DNA of 16,077 bases from Calditrichota bacterium (GCA_016934605.1 JAFGSO010000503.1:1-16077), one strand, 5' to 3'. Numbered from the stretch's first letter, positions 1 through 6,681 are shown. The notes: a model not told the origin generated them from the letters alone. Numbers and translations are program-made.

Positions 1-16
1 AAGGCTGGAGGAATTT

Positions 17-184
17 ATGAACATCTTTTCATTGCAAGACAAAGGATTCAGTATTTCTGCGATTCATCGTGAAACGGGTATGGACCGGAAGACTATTCGA
101 AAATATTTAAAGCTGGGACGCCATCAGCGGCCGGTCATGAAAAAATGGATATTTTTCGCTCTTATAAAAAACCTTGGACGATGA
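17..184 (+). pseudogene. IS21-family transposase (istA) N-terminal remnant
   Basis: The reading frame starts at ATG 17 behind a good ribosome binding site (GGAGG, 7-11) and encodes 55 residues. The first 33 residues resemble the helix-turn-helix start of IS21 IstA transposases, with the recognisable stretch FSISAIHRETGMDRKTIRKY. After residue 41 the frame runs into an unrelated tail and stops at 184. If the frame is shifted at the run of A's at 139-145, the text KMDIFRSYKKPW appears, which resembles the segment that follows the HTH in IstA, but that frame stops at 210. The full IstA is roughly 400-500 residues, so this is a truncated, frameshifted relic with no catalytic DDE domain. No istB is visible. 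It suggests an old IS insertion in the integrated element. The family assignment is by remembered motif only. Confidence 0.6.
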
Positions 185-224
185 CTATCATTTTATTACT
201 TCGTCACTAGTGGAGGGAGCATAT

Positions 225-296
225 ATGGATGATTCCCAAATCTTTACCCGTCTGTGCGATACATTTGCTCCAACGTCGGATAACTTCAAAAACTAA
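225..296 (+). other. tiny 23-codon open frame with good ribosome binding site
   Basis: ATG 225 is preceded by GGAGGG (212-217) at a normal spacing of 7 bases, and the frame of 23 codons stops at 296. The peptide (MDDSQIFTRLCD...) has no features that I recognise. It sits just after the transposase relic and could be decayed IS sequence. It is listed because the initiation signal is intact, but it may be meaningless. Confidence 0.15.
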
Positions 297-334
297 CTGA
301 TTACTCTCTGTAGATGGAATCGAAAATCTTATTG

Positions 335-1726
335 TCATTCTTGCTTTTTGGTATCAGGCTCTTCCCATATAGGTGATTTATTCAAAAAGGTTCTTTCTCT
401 GAAATAATTAACAGGCGAATTCTTAAACTCTCCATCATAATTTTCCTCTAAATTCTGAATTATATCAGGTAGATTCTTCGGATCCATTAGTTTATTTCTT
501 TCCTTTAGAAAAGGAAATTCTGCATTATAATACTCATTTAAATTTTGAAGGGTGTCTAGTATATTCTCCGGACCTATATGATCATATTCATCTTGATTAA
601 ACGGAAACTCCATATTTACCAAGTCATAGATATATATGATAAAGGTACCCAAGATACGAATTAAATCTGCAATCCAGTTCCTTAATTCCAGTTCCGCTTC
701 GTCATATATTCTTTTTGCAATTTCATCCTGCGATAATTCATCCCTTTTCTCCTGTTCAAGTCCTTTAAACGCCTTATGAATGAGTACTTCTTTTACCTTC
801 TCATCAGTACCTAAGGTTTGGTACAAATAGTAAATAAAATTATTCTGAAAAAATTTCGAGGAACGCCCTCTACGAATTGATTCTTCCTTCGCTAGTTGTT
901 CTTTTAAATATTTTAAATTCGCAATCAACTTTAACCCTGGAACAATCAAGGTGGCTTCAGTACTGGGTGAAAGTCCGATCGATCTTAATCTTTCATAAAA
1001 ATTAAAAAATAATTTTTCCAGATCTTTGTAATCATCTCTTAATAATCTTTTATGTGTCCTGTCGATTTGTATTACTTCATCCGTCTCCAAGTCCTCATAA
1101 TATTCCATAACAAGATGAATAGTACGAAGATTAAACAATTCTTCTGACACATATTCCTCCCTGAAATATCCAAATCGATATAAATCTTTAATTTTTTCTC
1201 TAATTCTCTCAAGAAAGTCTCTGATATCCTCTTTAACATCAGTAGAAAGATTCTTAAAGTTTATGGCCCTTTTTAAGAGGAAATCATTAAGTATTTGTTC
1301 ACCGTTTAGCCTTTTATCAGGCATCTCGTACCTTTGCTTCTGTGCGGCAAATAGTTTTTCGAGTTTACGACTATACAATTTATAGGATGCCTTTAGATCA
1401 AGTTTACGAAACTTGGGTAACATTTTTCGTAAGTCTTCAACACTGAATGGATAATCTGTTCCCTTATCCGAAGAACTATCTGGTATTAAAAAAGTAAAAA
1501 ATTCGGCATGATCTGTGAAATGAGGTAAATCACTAATGGAAATACGCTTATCATCATATACCTGCCAAAATATATCCAATAATATTATTTTCATTTCTGA
1601 ATAACCGGGGGGACTAATAAATAGATATTTAGGTTCCAGATAATCCAGCGGGGCAAAATTCAAATCCTCTCCCTGCCAGAAAGGTTTTATTAAGTCCTTT
1701 GGAAACCTAGTTTTCTTTTTTGCCAT
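335..1726 (-). CDS. hypothetical protein, 463 aa, with C-terminal 30-residue tandem repeat
   Basis: I do not recognise the family. The start is firm: ATG 1726 follows a strong purine-rich ribosome binding site (GGAAGGGAAAG on the minus strand). The protein is charged and rich in Lys, Glu, Leu and Tyr, and mostly predicted helical by eye. Its N-terminus is basic (MAKKKTRFPK). Residues 351-370 form a hydrophobic stretch (WIADLIRILGTFIIYIYDLV) that could be a membrane or amphipathic helix. Right after it come two 30-residue repeats, 372-401 and 402-431. Both begin with EFPF one residue in and share the pattern P-x-N-[IL]-x-D-x-[LI]-Q-N-L-x-E-x-Y, and a third unit begins with GEF at 432-434. No signal peptide or catalytic motif is visible. 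It is AT-rich like the rest of the element and stands alone, 307 bases from the 101-aa gene. A cargo gene (for example for defence or host interaction) is possible, but this is only suggested by position. Confidence 0.8.
   Translation of the reverse strand: MAKKKTRFPKDLIKPFWQGEDLNFAPLDYLEPKYLFISPPGYSEMKIILLDIFWQVYDDKRISISDLPHFTDHAEFFTFLIPDSSSDKGTDYPFSVEDLRKMLPKFRKLDLKASYKLYSRKLEKLFAAQKQRYEMPDKRLNGEQILNDFLLKRAINFKNLSTDVKEDIRDFLERIREKIKDLYRFGYFREEYVSEELFNLRTIHLVMEYYEDLETDEVIQIDRTHKRLLRDDYKDLEKLFFNFYERLRSIGLSPSTEATLIVPGLKLIANLKYLKEQLAKEESIRRGRSSKFFQNNFIYYLYQTLGTDEKVKEVLIHKAFKGLEQEKRDELSQDEIAKRIYDEAELELRNWIADLIRILGTFIIYIYDLVNMEFPFNQDEYDHIGPENILDTLQNLNEYYNAEFPFLKERNKLMDPKNLPDIIQNLEENYDGEFKNSPVNYFRERTFLNKSPIWEEPDTKKQE
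434..613 (-). repeat. in-gene tandem duplication, two 90-bp units
   Basis: Within the 463-aa gene, residues 372-401 and 402-431 are two 30-residue units that align without gaps and share 12 or more positions, including EFPF, the P-x-N pair and QNL. The DNA copies have diverged, so this is an old protein-level duplication and not a recent tandem repeat. Confidence 0.65.
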
Positions 1727-1753
1727 GACTTTCCCTTCCTACCTGATTCTTTG

Positions 1754-1780
1754 CTTATAATTTGTTCTGCCAATGTTCAA
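1754..1780 (-). promoter_or_regulatory. weak candidate promoter for the 463-aa gene
   Basis: On the minus strand TTGAAC (1780-1775) and TATAAG (1759-1754) are 15 bases apart, about 30 bases before the start codon at 1726. The spacing is shorter than the ideal 17. A better -35 box (TTGACA, 1856-1851) exists further up but has no matching -10 box. Low confidence. Confidence 0.25.
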
Positions 1781-1984
1781 AGGAAATCTCCGGTACTTTT
1801 TTACTTAAAAAAATCACAATTAATATTCAGATTTTTAAACTTTTTTGGACTGTCAACATAATTTTAACATAAAAAATCGCCAAAATTTGCAAGAATTTGA
1901 AGAAAAAGCATACTTTTTTGGAAGAAATCGGCACATCAACGCAACATCAATTTTCATAAGTTATTGTTCTTATTGTATTTATAA

Positions 1985-2032
1985 AAAACGACTCCTCCGG
2001 ACCAGCTTTTTATCACCGGCCCGGATTTTTTT
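1985..2032 (-). terminator. hairpin terminator after the 101-aa gene
   Basis: Arms at 1996-2005 and 2016-2025 enclose a 10-base loop. On the minus strand the stem has ten pairs, two of them G-T wobbles; read on the plus strand the same positions become mismatches, so the minus direction folds better. A run of six T's follows on the minus strand (1983-1988), seven bases after the stem. On the plus strand seven T's follow directly (2026-2032), so weak bidirectional action is possible. It lies just behind the stop codon at 2034 and ends the primase operon. Confidence 0.6.
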
Positions 2033-2033
2033 A

Positions 2034-2339
2034 TTATGGAATCAGTTTATTGAATTCGTGCATGACCAGATTCTGCATAATCACATCTGTAATTCCCAGC
2101 TCACCATCCATGTAAAATAAAATGTCCTCATTCATGCGCTGCTTCTCCCAGAACCAGTACCTCATCTCATTGGGCTGAAACAGCGGATGATTGGAATCTG
2201 TGATATGAAAAATAACAAAATAATTCTCGGGAATAAACCTGGAAGGGTCCCGCCACTTGTTTGGGACGAGATCCAGGAAATCCTTTGAGTCGTAGATCAC
2301 AACAATGTCATCTCGAAAGTCTATTTTTGCTCTTTGCAT
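2034..2339 (-). CDS. hypothetical protein, 101 aa, downstream of the primase-helicase
   Basis: The family is not recognised. The frame can be opened at TTG 2357, but ATG 2339 is the better start: it has AAAGGA eight bases before it, whereas the TTG lies in front of that ribosome binding site. The resulting 101-residue protein has alternating hydrophobic strands (DDIVVIYD, NYFVIFHI), an aromatic-rich segment (MRYWFWEKQRM) at 59-69 and a helical C-terminus. It has no cysteine cluster, signal peptide or membrane segment, and looks like a small soluble alpha/beta fold. It lies 73 bases after the primase-helicase on the same strand, and the spacer carries an 11-bp inverted repeat, so it may be separately tuned. 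It could be an accessory of the replication module; no function is assigned. Confidence 0.75.
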   Translation of the reverse strand: MQRAKIDFRDDIVVIYDSKDFLDLVPNKWRDPSRFIPENYFVIFHITDSNHPLFQPNEMRYWFWEKQRMNEDILFYMDGELGITDVIMQNLVMHEFNKLIP

Positions 2340-2355
2340 ATTGTTCGTCCTTTCC

Positions 2356-2407
2356 AAAACTGTGCAAAATCTATAAAGACTATATTTAATAGAAACTGCA
2401 CAGTTTT
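2356..2407. promoter_or_regulatory. 11-bp perfect inverted repeat in the primase / 101-aa spacer
   Basis: AAAACTGTGCA (2356-2366) is exactly the reverse complement of TGCACAGTTTT (2397-2407), with 30 AT-rich bases between. The right arm also overlaps a local near-palindrome, AAACTG-CA-CAGTTT (2393-2406). No T-run follows on the minus strand, so an intrinsic terminator is unlikely. A repressor operator pair or an RNA processing hairpin in front of the 101-aa gene fits better. Function is inferred from position only. Confidence 0.45.
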
Positions 2408-2412
2408 TAGTT

Positions 2413-5400
2413 TTATTTTTTTAGTATTTTAAACTCCCTGTTGGTTATCGTTATACCCTGTGACTCTAAATACAATTTGATTTCAGGGTGTCTTCTTAAA
2501 GTGCTTGGCAGGGTATGTACATTAACCCCAAGATCTCTTTTCAAAATAACCTTTTCTCCATTTTCAATCCTCTCCATCACTTTCTCCACAATCTTCAGGG
2601 CCACGCCTTTCAGCCGTTCCTTCAGGGCATGCACCGGATACCAGTTTTCCACGACACATCCCTCAAAGTAATCCCTTACCAGCGACAGGAAATCATTGTC
2701 TGACATAAGCATGTAAACGTGCACTCCCTGGCTGAGGTCATGTTTTCTCAGTCTGGTTCGGTAAACCTCCTGTACAAAATCCTCCAGCATGGACGCAAGT
2801 TTTATTTTCTCGGTTTCACGATCCTCAAATTTTCTCGCCTTGCCTGCTTTCTGGGCTGACAGCTTCATATTGGTATTACCATTAAGAATCAGGCTTTCGG
2901 TTAGATAATTCATTTCGCCCTTGTGAATAAGGCCGGTGAATATGATGGCATCACACTCCCGCATGGCATTATCACCCCTGGTTGATCCCAAGGTTCTGAT
3001 AATCACTTTATCCAGATTGATTTCATCTGATAGTTCAGATTCATATTGTTCCTTGTTTTCCTTATACACTACAACGTAAATCTTTTCATGTTTATCAGTC
3101 AGGGCCTTGATATCCTGACTCAGGTTGAAGATTAAATTGTCTGAGTTCTGGTAAGTCGTCCGGCTGAGGTTGAACACATTACAGGCATTGACCGTCAAAT
3201 GCTCATAGGTGTGGAACTGAGGTATGTATACCTTCTGAAATACCTTCGGAGGATAGAGCTGTGAAACGTCACTTGTACCATCCAGAATAATAATCCGGTC
3301 AAAATATCTCCAGTTTGTGCTGGAATAATATCCCGTTGAAATCTCCGGTTCATTATTGAGATTCTGCTTCACGAATATCCCGCCATATTCAGACAGACAC
3401 TCCAGAGCCGTCGGAATATCGGTGACCTCAGTTCTGCCGATCGTATGGTCAAGCCATTGAGAGTTAAAAAAAGAATCAAAGAGAAATTTCGGCACTGTCT
3501 TTGGCTGAATTTTTATACGAGGTTCCTCTCCGCTGTATAACAGGTTGATTACCGCATTAACCGGTGCTTCCAGCCGGGTATAATATTCGGCTCCATTTTC
3601 CATACCGGAGACAGTGGTCAAAAACTCAGTCAGATTGCCCTCTGTCAGCTTCAAATTCTCCAACAGGTTTGGCTGTTCATCAATTAAAAGATGAGTCCTG
3701 CGGTGTTTTATCATTCGACCGAATTTCCAGAACTGAAATCGTCCCATCTCATCGTTTCTTGCAGAATACAGTTTCAGCCTGGCATGTGACATCACCACTA
3801 CGGGAAATTCCTGCTGGAGGATATGGTTCTTCTTAACCCGGCATTCCTTTACCTCAACCGGGCAGTTCTTTTTATTGCACATCCCGGCAAAATACTGCTT
3901 GTGACCCATCCGGCATTCCTCCGGTTTTTCAGGATCATATCCGTAGAAGGCGTAGGCCGGACTGGCGCACAGGACATTCCTGAATTTCACGGCCCACTTG
4001 TTTATCTCATCCGTCACCCGCTTAACATCCAAGTTCCGTTCCACTACCACGACTGCTCCGAAATTGTCATCCACCTTCAGAGCGTTTACCACGAATTCTA
4101 TCATGGCAGTGGTTTTGTAACCACCAGGAATCGTGTTTATCACAATCGGTTTCTCATTCAGCCGTTGGTCATTCATGGTAAATGTCTTCTCGAAGATCCG
4201 AACGGCCTGTTTGGCCATCGGCGCAGAGTACTGATCGACAGTTTTCTCAATTGCCAAGTCAAGCTTCACCAGGGCTTCATTCAGCGTAAAAAGCGGCGGA
4301 TTAGTTGCCGTGGTAAACCAGGACTCAATTCCAGAGGACACAGTTCTGATATCGTCCAGACGAATCGGAATATTCTGCAGGTGATCGAAAGGAGTGCGGG
4401 TATTGCACGTGTGATCGCACAGCCCCTTCTCCTGAGCGAATGCGCAGGTTATTGGCTGGTAGTTTACCATGTTTTCCTGCATCTTCTGAATATGGTAATC
4501 ACAGTTTGCTGGATCATAGCCTGAGTAGTCCCTTTTCAGATATTCGTGTACCTTATCCGGACGGTTCAGTCTCAGGAAAACGGCCCCGATAAAGACGTTT
4601 CGATCATTGGAGGCAGCTGTGCCACGCGAAACGTCTTTTTTAAGGGCATTGCAATTATCCTCCAGATTCTGCAGTCCCTCAGGAGTATAGTTGATAAAGT
4701 CTACTTCACCGGATATGCCACTGACCGTTGGTGTGGAAAATACTGGATTTGCAGTTACAGCTGGTTGTGAAAATTGAGGGACTTGATTGCCGGAGAATTT
4801 ATAATACTCTAGCCGGCATTTCTGAATATCATCCCAATTCAGCTCAATCCTGTTGAATTCAGCATCGCACCAAAACGATCGTTGCCCTGTAGCCCTGTGA
4901 ATAGCAAGAGGTAGTTTTATCAGATTTCCGTCACCAGTTGTTGATGGTTGTTTCGGAAACAGCTCTATAGTAAACGTATCTTTTTCATAGTTGACCTGTT
5001 TTCGGATATGATGCAAATATTCATACACCATTCTGGAATCAGTGTGTTCCTCCAGGAAAAACCATACATGGCACCCCTTACGACCGCTAAATTCGAAATA
5101 GTGTGGATAATCGATATGACAATCGAATTGCTGGTTTATTTCAATAATGTCATTTTTAAAATGCTGGAAGGCCTCGTCAGGCGAAGCATATACAGAATAG
5201 ATTTCTTTGTTGAGATCAATATCCCAAACCCCAAAAATGCAGCTATTTTGAAATGTCGTGTAGGCACCTAACGTAACATTGCCATTTAAGTGCTCATTAA
5301 TAAGTGCATCGGAAATTTTTTCTTCTTTTTTCAGGTACCGCCCATCTTGCCGTTGGACGGCAAACCTCTGATCTTCTGGTTGATAAAATAATTCCTTCAT
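2413..5400 (-). CDS. primase-helicase: archaeo-eukaryotic primase fused to XPD/DinG-like helicase
   Basis: This 995-aa protein has two halves. Residues 1-200 look like an archaeo-eukaryotic primase (AEP): metal-binding DID at 60-62 (VWDIDLN), the SGRKGCHVWFF motif at 105-115, and ELFPKQ (146-151) followed by GNLIKLPLAIH (158-168). Cysteines 300, 319, 328 and 332 could form a small zinc site. Residues 415-900 look like a superfamily 2 helicase. The P-loop-like TIPGGYKTT (423-431) lacks the usual second glycine. Cysteines 496, 508, 513 and 520 precede VVVMSHARL (534-542), the order seen in Fe-S helicases of the XPD/DinG type. The Walker B equivalent is LLIDEQPNL (571-579), LGSTRGDN (804-811) is motif V-like, and Q877/R881/R885 in QEVYRTRLR match motif VI. 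Residues 950-990 look like a C-terminal HTH. The role is probably priming and unwinding during element replication. ATG 5400 is the first possible in-frame start after a stop, but it has no clear ribosome binding site. It is probably co-transcribed with the 57-aa zinc protein. Confidence 0.85.
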   Translation of the reverse strand: MKELFYQPEDQRFAVQRQDGRYLKKEEKISDALINEHLNGNVTLGAYTTFQNSCIFGVWDIDLNKEIYSVYASPDEAFQHFKNDIIEINQQFDCHIDYPHYFEFSGRKGCHVWFFLEEHTDSRMVYEYLHHIRKQVNYEKDTFTIELFPKQPSTTGDGNLIKLPLAIHRATGQRSFWCDAEFNRIELNWDDIQKCRLEYYKFSGNQVPQFSQPAVTANPVFSTPTVSGISGEVDFINYTPEGLQNLEDNCNALKKDVSRGTAASNDRNVFIGAVFLRLNRPDKVHEYLKRDYSGYDPANCDYHIQKMQENMVNYQPITCAFAQEKGLCDHTCNTRTPFDHLQNIPIRLDDIRTVSSGIESWFTTATNPPLFTLNEALVKLDLAIEKTVDQYSAPMAKQAVRIFEKTFTMNDQRLNEKPIVINTIPGGYKTTAMIEFVVNALKVDDNFGAVVVVERNLDVKRVTDEINKWAVKFRNVLCASPAYAFYGYDPEKPEECRMGHKQYFAGMCNKKNCPVEVKECRVKKNHILQQEFPVVVMSHARLKLYSARNDEMGRFQFWKFGRMIKHRRTHLLIDEQPNLLENLKLTEGNLTEFLTTVSGMENGAEYYTRLEAPVNAVINLLYSGEEPRIKIQPKTVPKFLFDSFFNSQWLDHTIGRTEVTDIPTALECLSEYGGIFVKQNLNNEPEISTGYYSSTNWRYFDRIIILDGTSDVSQLYPPKVFQKVYIPQFHTYEHLTVNACNVFNLSRTTYQNSDNLIFNLSQDIKALTDKHEKIYVVVYKENKEQYESELSDEINLDKVIIRTLGSTRGDNAMRECDAIIFTGLIHKGEMNYLTESLILNGNTNMKLSAQKAGKARKFEDRETEKIKLASMLEDFVQEVYRTRLRKHDLSQGVHVYMLMSDNDFLSLVRDYFEGCVVENWYPVHALKERLKGVALKIVEKVMERIENGEKVILKRDLGVNVHTLPSTLRRHPEIKLYLESQGITITNREFKILKK

Positions 5401-5428
5401 TATATATGTAGTTTCTGTTTTTGAGCAT
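5297..5428 (-). other. 43-codon frame with strong ribosome binding site overlapping the primase start
   Basis: ATG 5428 is preceded by AAAGGTGAG (5441-5433), the best ribosome binding site in this region. The frame is shifted relative to the primase and runs 43 codons (MLKNRNYIYN...) to a TAA at 5297-5299, about 100 bases into the primase gene. The primase ATG at 5400 has no ribosome binding site of its own. The frame could serve as a short leader for coupled translation of the primase; it may also be chance. The peptide has no recognisable features. Confidence 0.3.
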
Positions 5429-5464
5429 ATCGCTCACCTTTATGTTTTTATGGTTTACGATCAA

Positions 5465-5638
5465 TTAACCATTATTTGAGACTTGATCAGTCCCCGGTTG
5501 ACATTTTTCTCTTCCAGCTGCTTTTTCGTGTGCATAGTAATTTTTATTATAACCTTGCCTGCACATAGAACAATAATAATCGCGTCTGCTGGCAGTTTTA
5601 AACTCTTTTTTACAGATTGAACATTTGTGGGTAAACAT
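5465..5638 (-). CDS. small zinc-finger-like protein, 57 aa
   Basis: ATG 5638 lies behind GAGAGG (spacing about 4) and the frame stops at 5465. The 57-aa product begins MFTHKCSICKKEF and has two CxxC pairs, C6/C9 and C23/C26, 13 residues apart. This is typical of a treble-clef or zinc-ribbon knuckle. The surface is basic (RR, KK) with tyrosines after the second pair. The spacing of the two knuckles resembles small phage and plasmid zinc proteins that bind nucleic acid, but no family can be named. It is the first gene of the minus-strand operon, 64 bases before the primase-helicase, so a role as accessory or regulator of the replication protein is reasonable. Confidence 0.7.
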   Translation of the reverse strand: MFTHKCSICKKEFKTASRRDYYCSMCRQGYNKNYYAHEKAAGREKCQPGTDQVSNNG

Positions 5639-5684
5639 TTAACCTCTCATAATTAATATTAAAATGATTCATCGCCTTTAAAAT

Positions 5685-5703
5685 CCCGGCATTACATACC
5701 GGG
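5685..5703 (-). promoter_or_regulatory. short hairpin in the leader of the zinc protein / primase operon
   Basis: CCCGGCAT (5685-5692) and ATACCGGG (5696-5703) form an 8-bp stem (one G-T on the minus strand) with a 3-base loop. It lies about 50 bases before the ATG at 5638. Only ATTTT follows, so it is a weak terminator at best; attenuation or mRNA protection are possible. Confidence 0.35.
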
Positions 5704-5812
5704 TTAAAGTATTTTTGGCACTTTAGCAGTACCGGCTATTTTCTGATCTTTTGGTTGGGGTGAAGAGTTGGTGTAACTGGGACCTTCAGGAGGCCAATTC
5801 TAAATCTACATT

Positions 5813-5842
5813 AATATAATTAATTTGGATATTTTCTGTCAA
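5813..5842 (-). promoter_or_regulatory. sigma70-like promoter for the zinc protein / primase-helicase operon
   Basis: On the minus strand there is a perfect TTGACA (5842-5837) and, 18 bases on, TATATT (5818-5813). Transcription would start near 5806 and give a leader of about 170 bases before the zinc protein. This is the best promoter match in the element. Confidence 0.55.
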
Positions 5843-5858
5843 GAGTTAAATTATTTAT

Positions 5859-5879
5859 TTCACATTTCATATATGTGAA
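5859..5879. promoter_or_regulatory. palindromic candidate operator upstream of the operon promoter
   Basis: TTCACAT (5859-5865) and ATGTGAA (5873-5879) are perfect inverted arms around a 7-base spacer. The centre is about 63 bases upstream of the predicted start of the minus-strand transcript, a common place for an activator. The regulator is unknown and the site is not proven. Confidence 0.4.
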
Positions 5880-6036
5880 TTTTATTAAGTTACTATTTAT
5901 TTCAACGTTATTCGCACATTCAGTCCTTTATCACAAGCAAAATCTATCATTTTTTTCTTCAGCCAAGAATTTGTTAATTTTTTCTGATTTCTTATAAAAA
6001 CCGTCCGAAAACCTCTGAAACCCTTGCTATTACTGG

Positions 6037-6071
6037 GGGAGTAATTGTTTCAAACCCGGGCAATTATTCCC
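6037..6071. repeat. imperfect hairpin upstream of the 153-aa gene
   Basis: GGGAGTAATTG (6037-6047) pairs with CAATTATTCCC (6061-6071) in ten of eleven positions, leaving one G-T. The 13-base loop contains CCCGGG. No T-run follows on either strand, so it is not a standard terminator. It could be a protein-binding site or an element-specific DNA structure. Confidence 0.35.
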
Positions 6072-6155
6072 TGCAAAAAAATCAAAAAACGATAACTTGA
6101 AGTGTCAGCATTTTAATTCAGCTGGCAAATTTATTAATTAAACATGGAGGTTATT

Positions 6156-6617
6156 ATGCCTACCTGGAAAAATTTACGGGATTTCTGCTCCAAGCGGGGA
6201 TACGATATTATCGAAGGCAAGAAGCTCTTCGGGAGTATCTGCCGCGAGGTAGGAGGGATCCAAGAGGTCGATCTAGATCGCGTCGACGAAGTTATTGCTT
6301 TGAAGGCCCGACCTATGAACAGGCCCGCTCGGCGGATTTGGACGGACAATTCTCCGGCCAAAATCGAACGCCATATCGAGCGAAAGCAAAGCGCTATTGC
6401 TCACCGTCGCGAGCATCAAATTGTTGCCCGTGAAAAACTCAAGGTTGAAAAAAATCCTCGGCAAAAGAGGATCCTAGCGAAACGGATCCACGATTTGCAA
6501 GTGGAAGTTTCCGGCTTTGAGATTGAAATTCAAAAATGCGTATCACGCATTTTCGAATTGACCATTATCAAGGATGATGATGAATCTACGGAGGATGAAT
6601 CCAAGGATTCAGAGTAG
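6156..6617 (+). CDS. hypothetical charged protein, 153 aa
   Basis: The frame is open from ATG 6144, but the GGAGG at 6146-6150 lies inside that version and sits five bases before ATG 6156, so the protein starts MPTWKNLRDF and has 153 residues. Residues 1-55 look globular. Residues 70-130 are a strongly basic helix rich in Arg, Lys, His and Glu that may form a coiled coil. The last 15 residues are almost purely acidic (DDDESTEDESKDSE). The split of a basic middle and an acidic tail is common in small DNA- or RNA-binding proteins, but I recognise no family. The codon mix is richer in G and C than the neighbouring primase and integrase genes. It has its own terminator and lies 64 bases before the excisionase-like gene, divergent from the primase operon. 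Confidence 0.75.
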   Translation: MPTWKNLRDFCSKRGYDIIEGKKLFGSICREVGGIQEVDLDRVDEVIALKARPMNRPARRIWTDNSPAKIERHIERKQSAIAHRREHQIVAREKLKVEKNPRQKRILAKRIHDLQVEVSGFEIEIQKCVSRIFELTIIKDDDESTEDESKDSE

Positions 6618-6620
6618 TAA

Positions 6621-6656
6621 AAGGGGCAGCTTCTGCTGCCCCTCTTCTTTTTTTTA
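6621..6656 (+). terminator. intrinsic terminator of the 153-aa gene
   Basis: AGGGGCAGC (6622-6630) and GCTGCCCCT (6635-6643) form a perfect 9-bp GC-rich stem with loop TTCT, followed by a T-rich tract at 6644-6655. It sits four bases behind the stop codon and separates this gene from the xis/int pair. Confidence 0.9.
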
Positions 6657-6681
6657 TTAAGATTTTATTGGAATAAGCAGT

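Larger units (their letters stand above)
1727..2033. other. intergenic gap between the 463-aa and 101-aa genes
   Basis: This is an AT-rich stretch of 307 bases. It holds the leader and ribosome binding site of the 463-aa gene and the terminator of the 101-aa gene at its right end. A plus-strand frame at 1845-2120 is open but has no convincing ribosome binding site and runs into the antisense of the 101-aa gene, so I do not count it as a gene. Confidence 0.6.
5639..6155. other. divergent intergenic region between the primase operon and the 153-aa gene
   Basis: About 517 AT-rich bases separate two divergent genes. The right part of the minus-strand leader, its promoter, the palindrome at 5859-5879 and a hairpin are described separately. 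A second hairpin has arms 6037-6047 and 6061-6071 (ten of eleven bases matching) and a GC-containing loop. No clear plus-strand promoter was found. A minus-strand frame (5897-6049) is open for 50 codons but has no proper start. Confidence 0.6.

Noticed and set aside
1151..1165. Possible second attachment site (CCTCCCTGAA matches the tRNA-Phe T arm)
   Set aside because: Only about ten bases match and it is inside the 463-aa coding region; a chance hit.
1845..2120. Plus-strand open frame of 91 codons
   Set aside because: No ribosome binding site, and its second half is antisense to the 101-aa gene and its terminator; the amino acid mix looks random.
3823..4524. Plus-strand open frame of 233 codons inside the primase-helicase gene
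   Set aside because: Lies entirely antisense to a protein with clear helicase and primase motifs; no recognisable domain of its own.
5897..6049. Minus-strand frame of 50 codons with protein-like text
   Set aside because: Bounded by a stop upstream with no start codon except an internal ATG giving 17 residues; no ribosome binding site. May be a gene remnant but cannot be supported.
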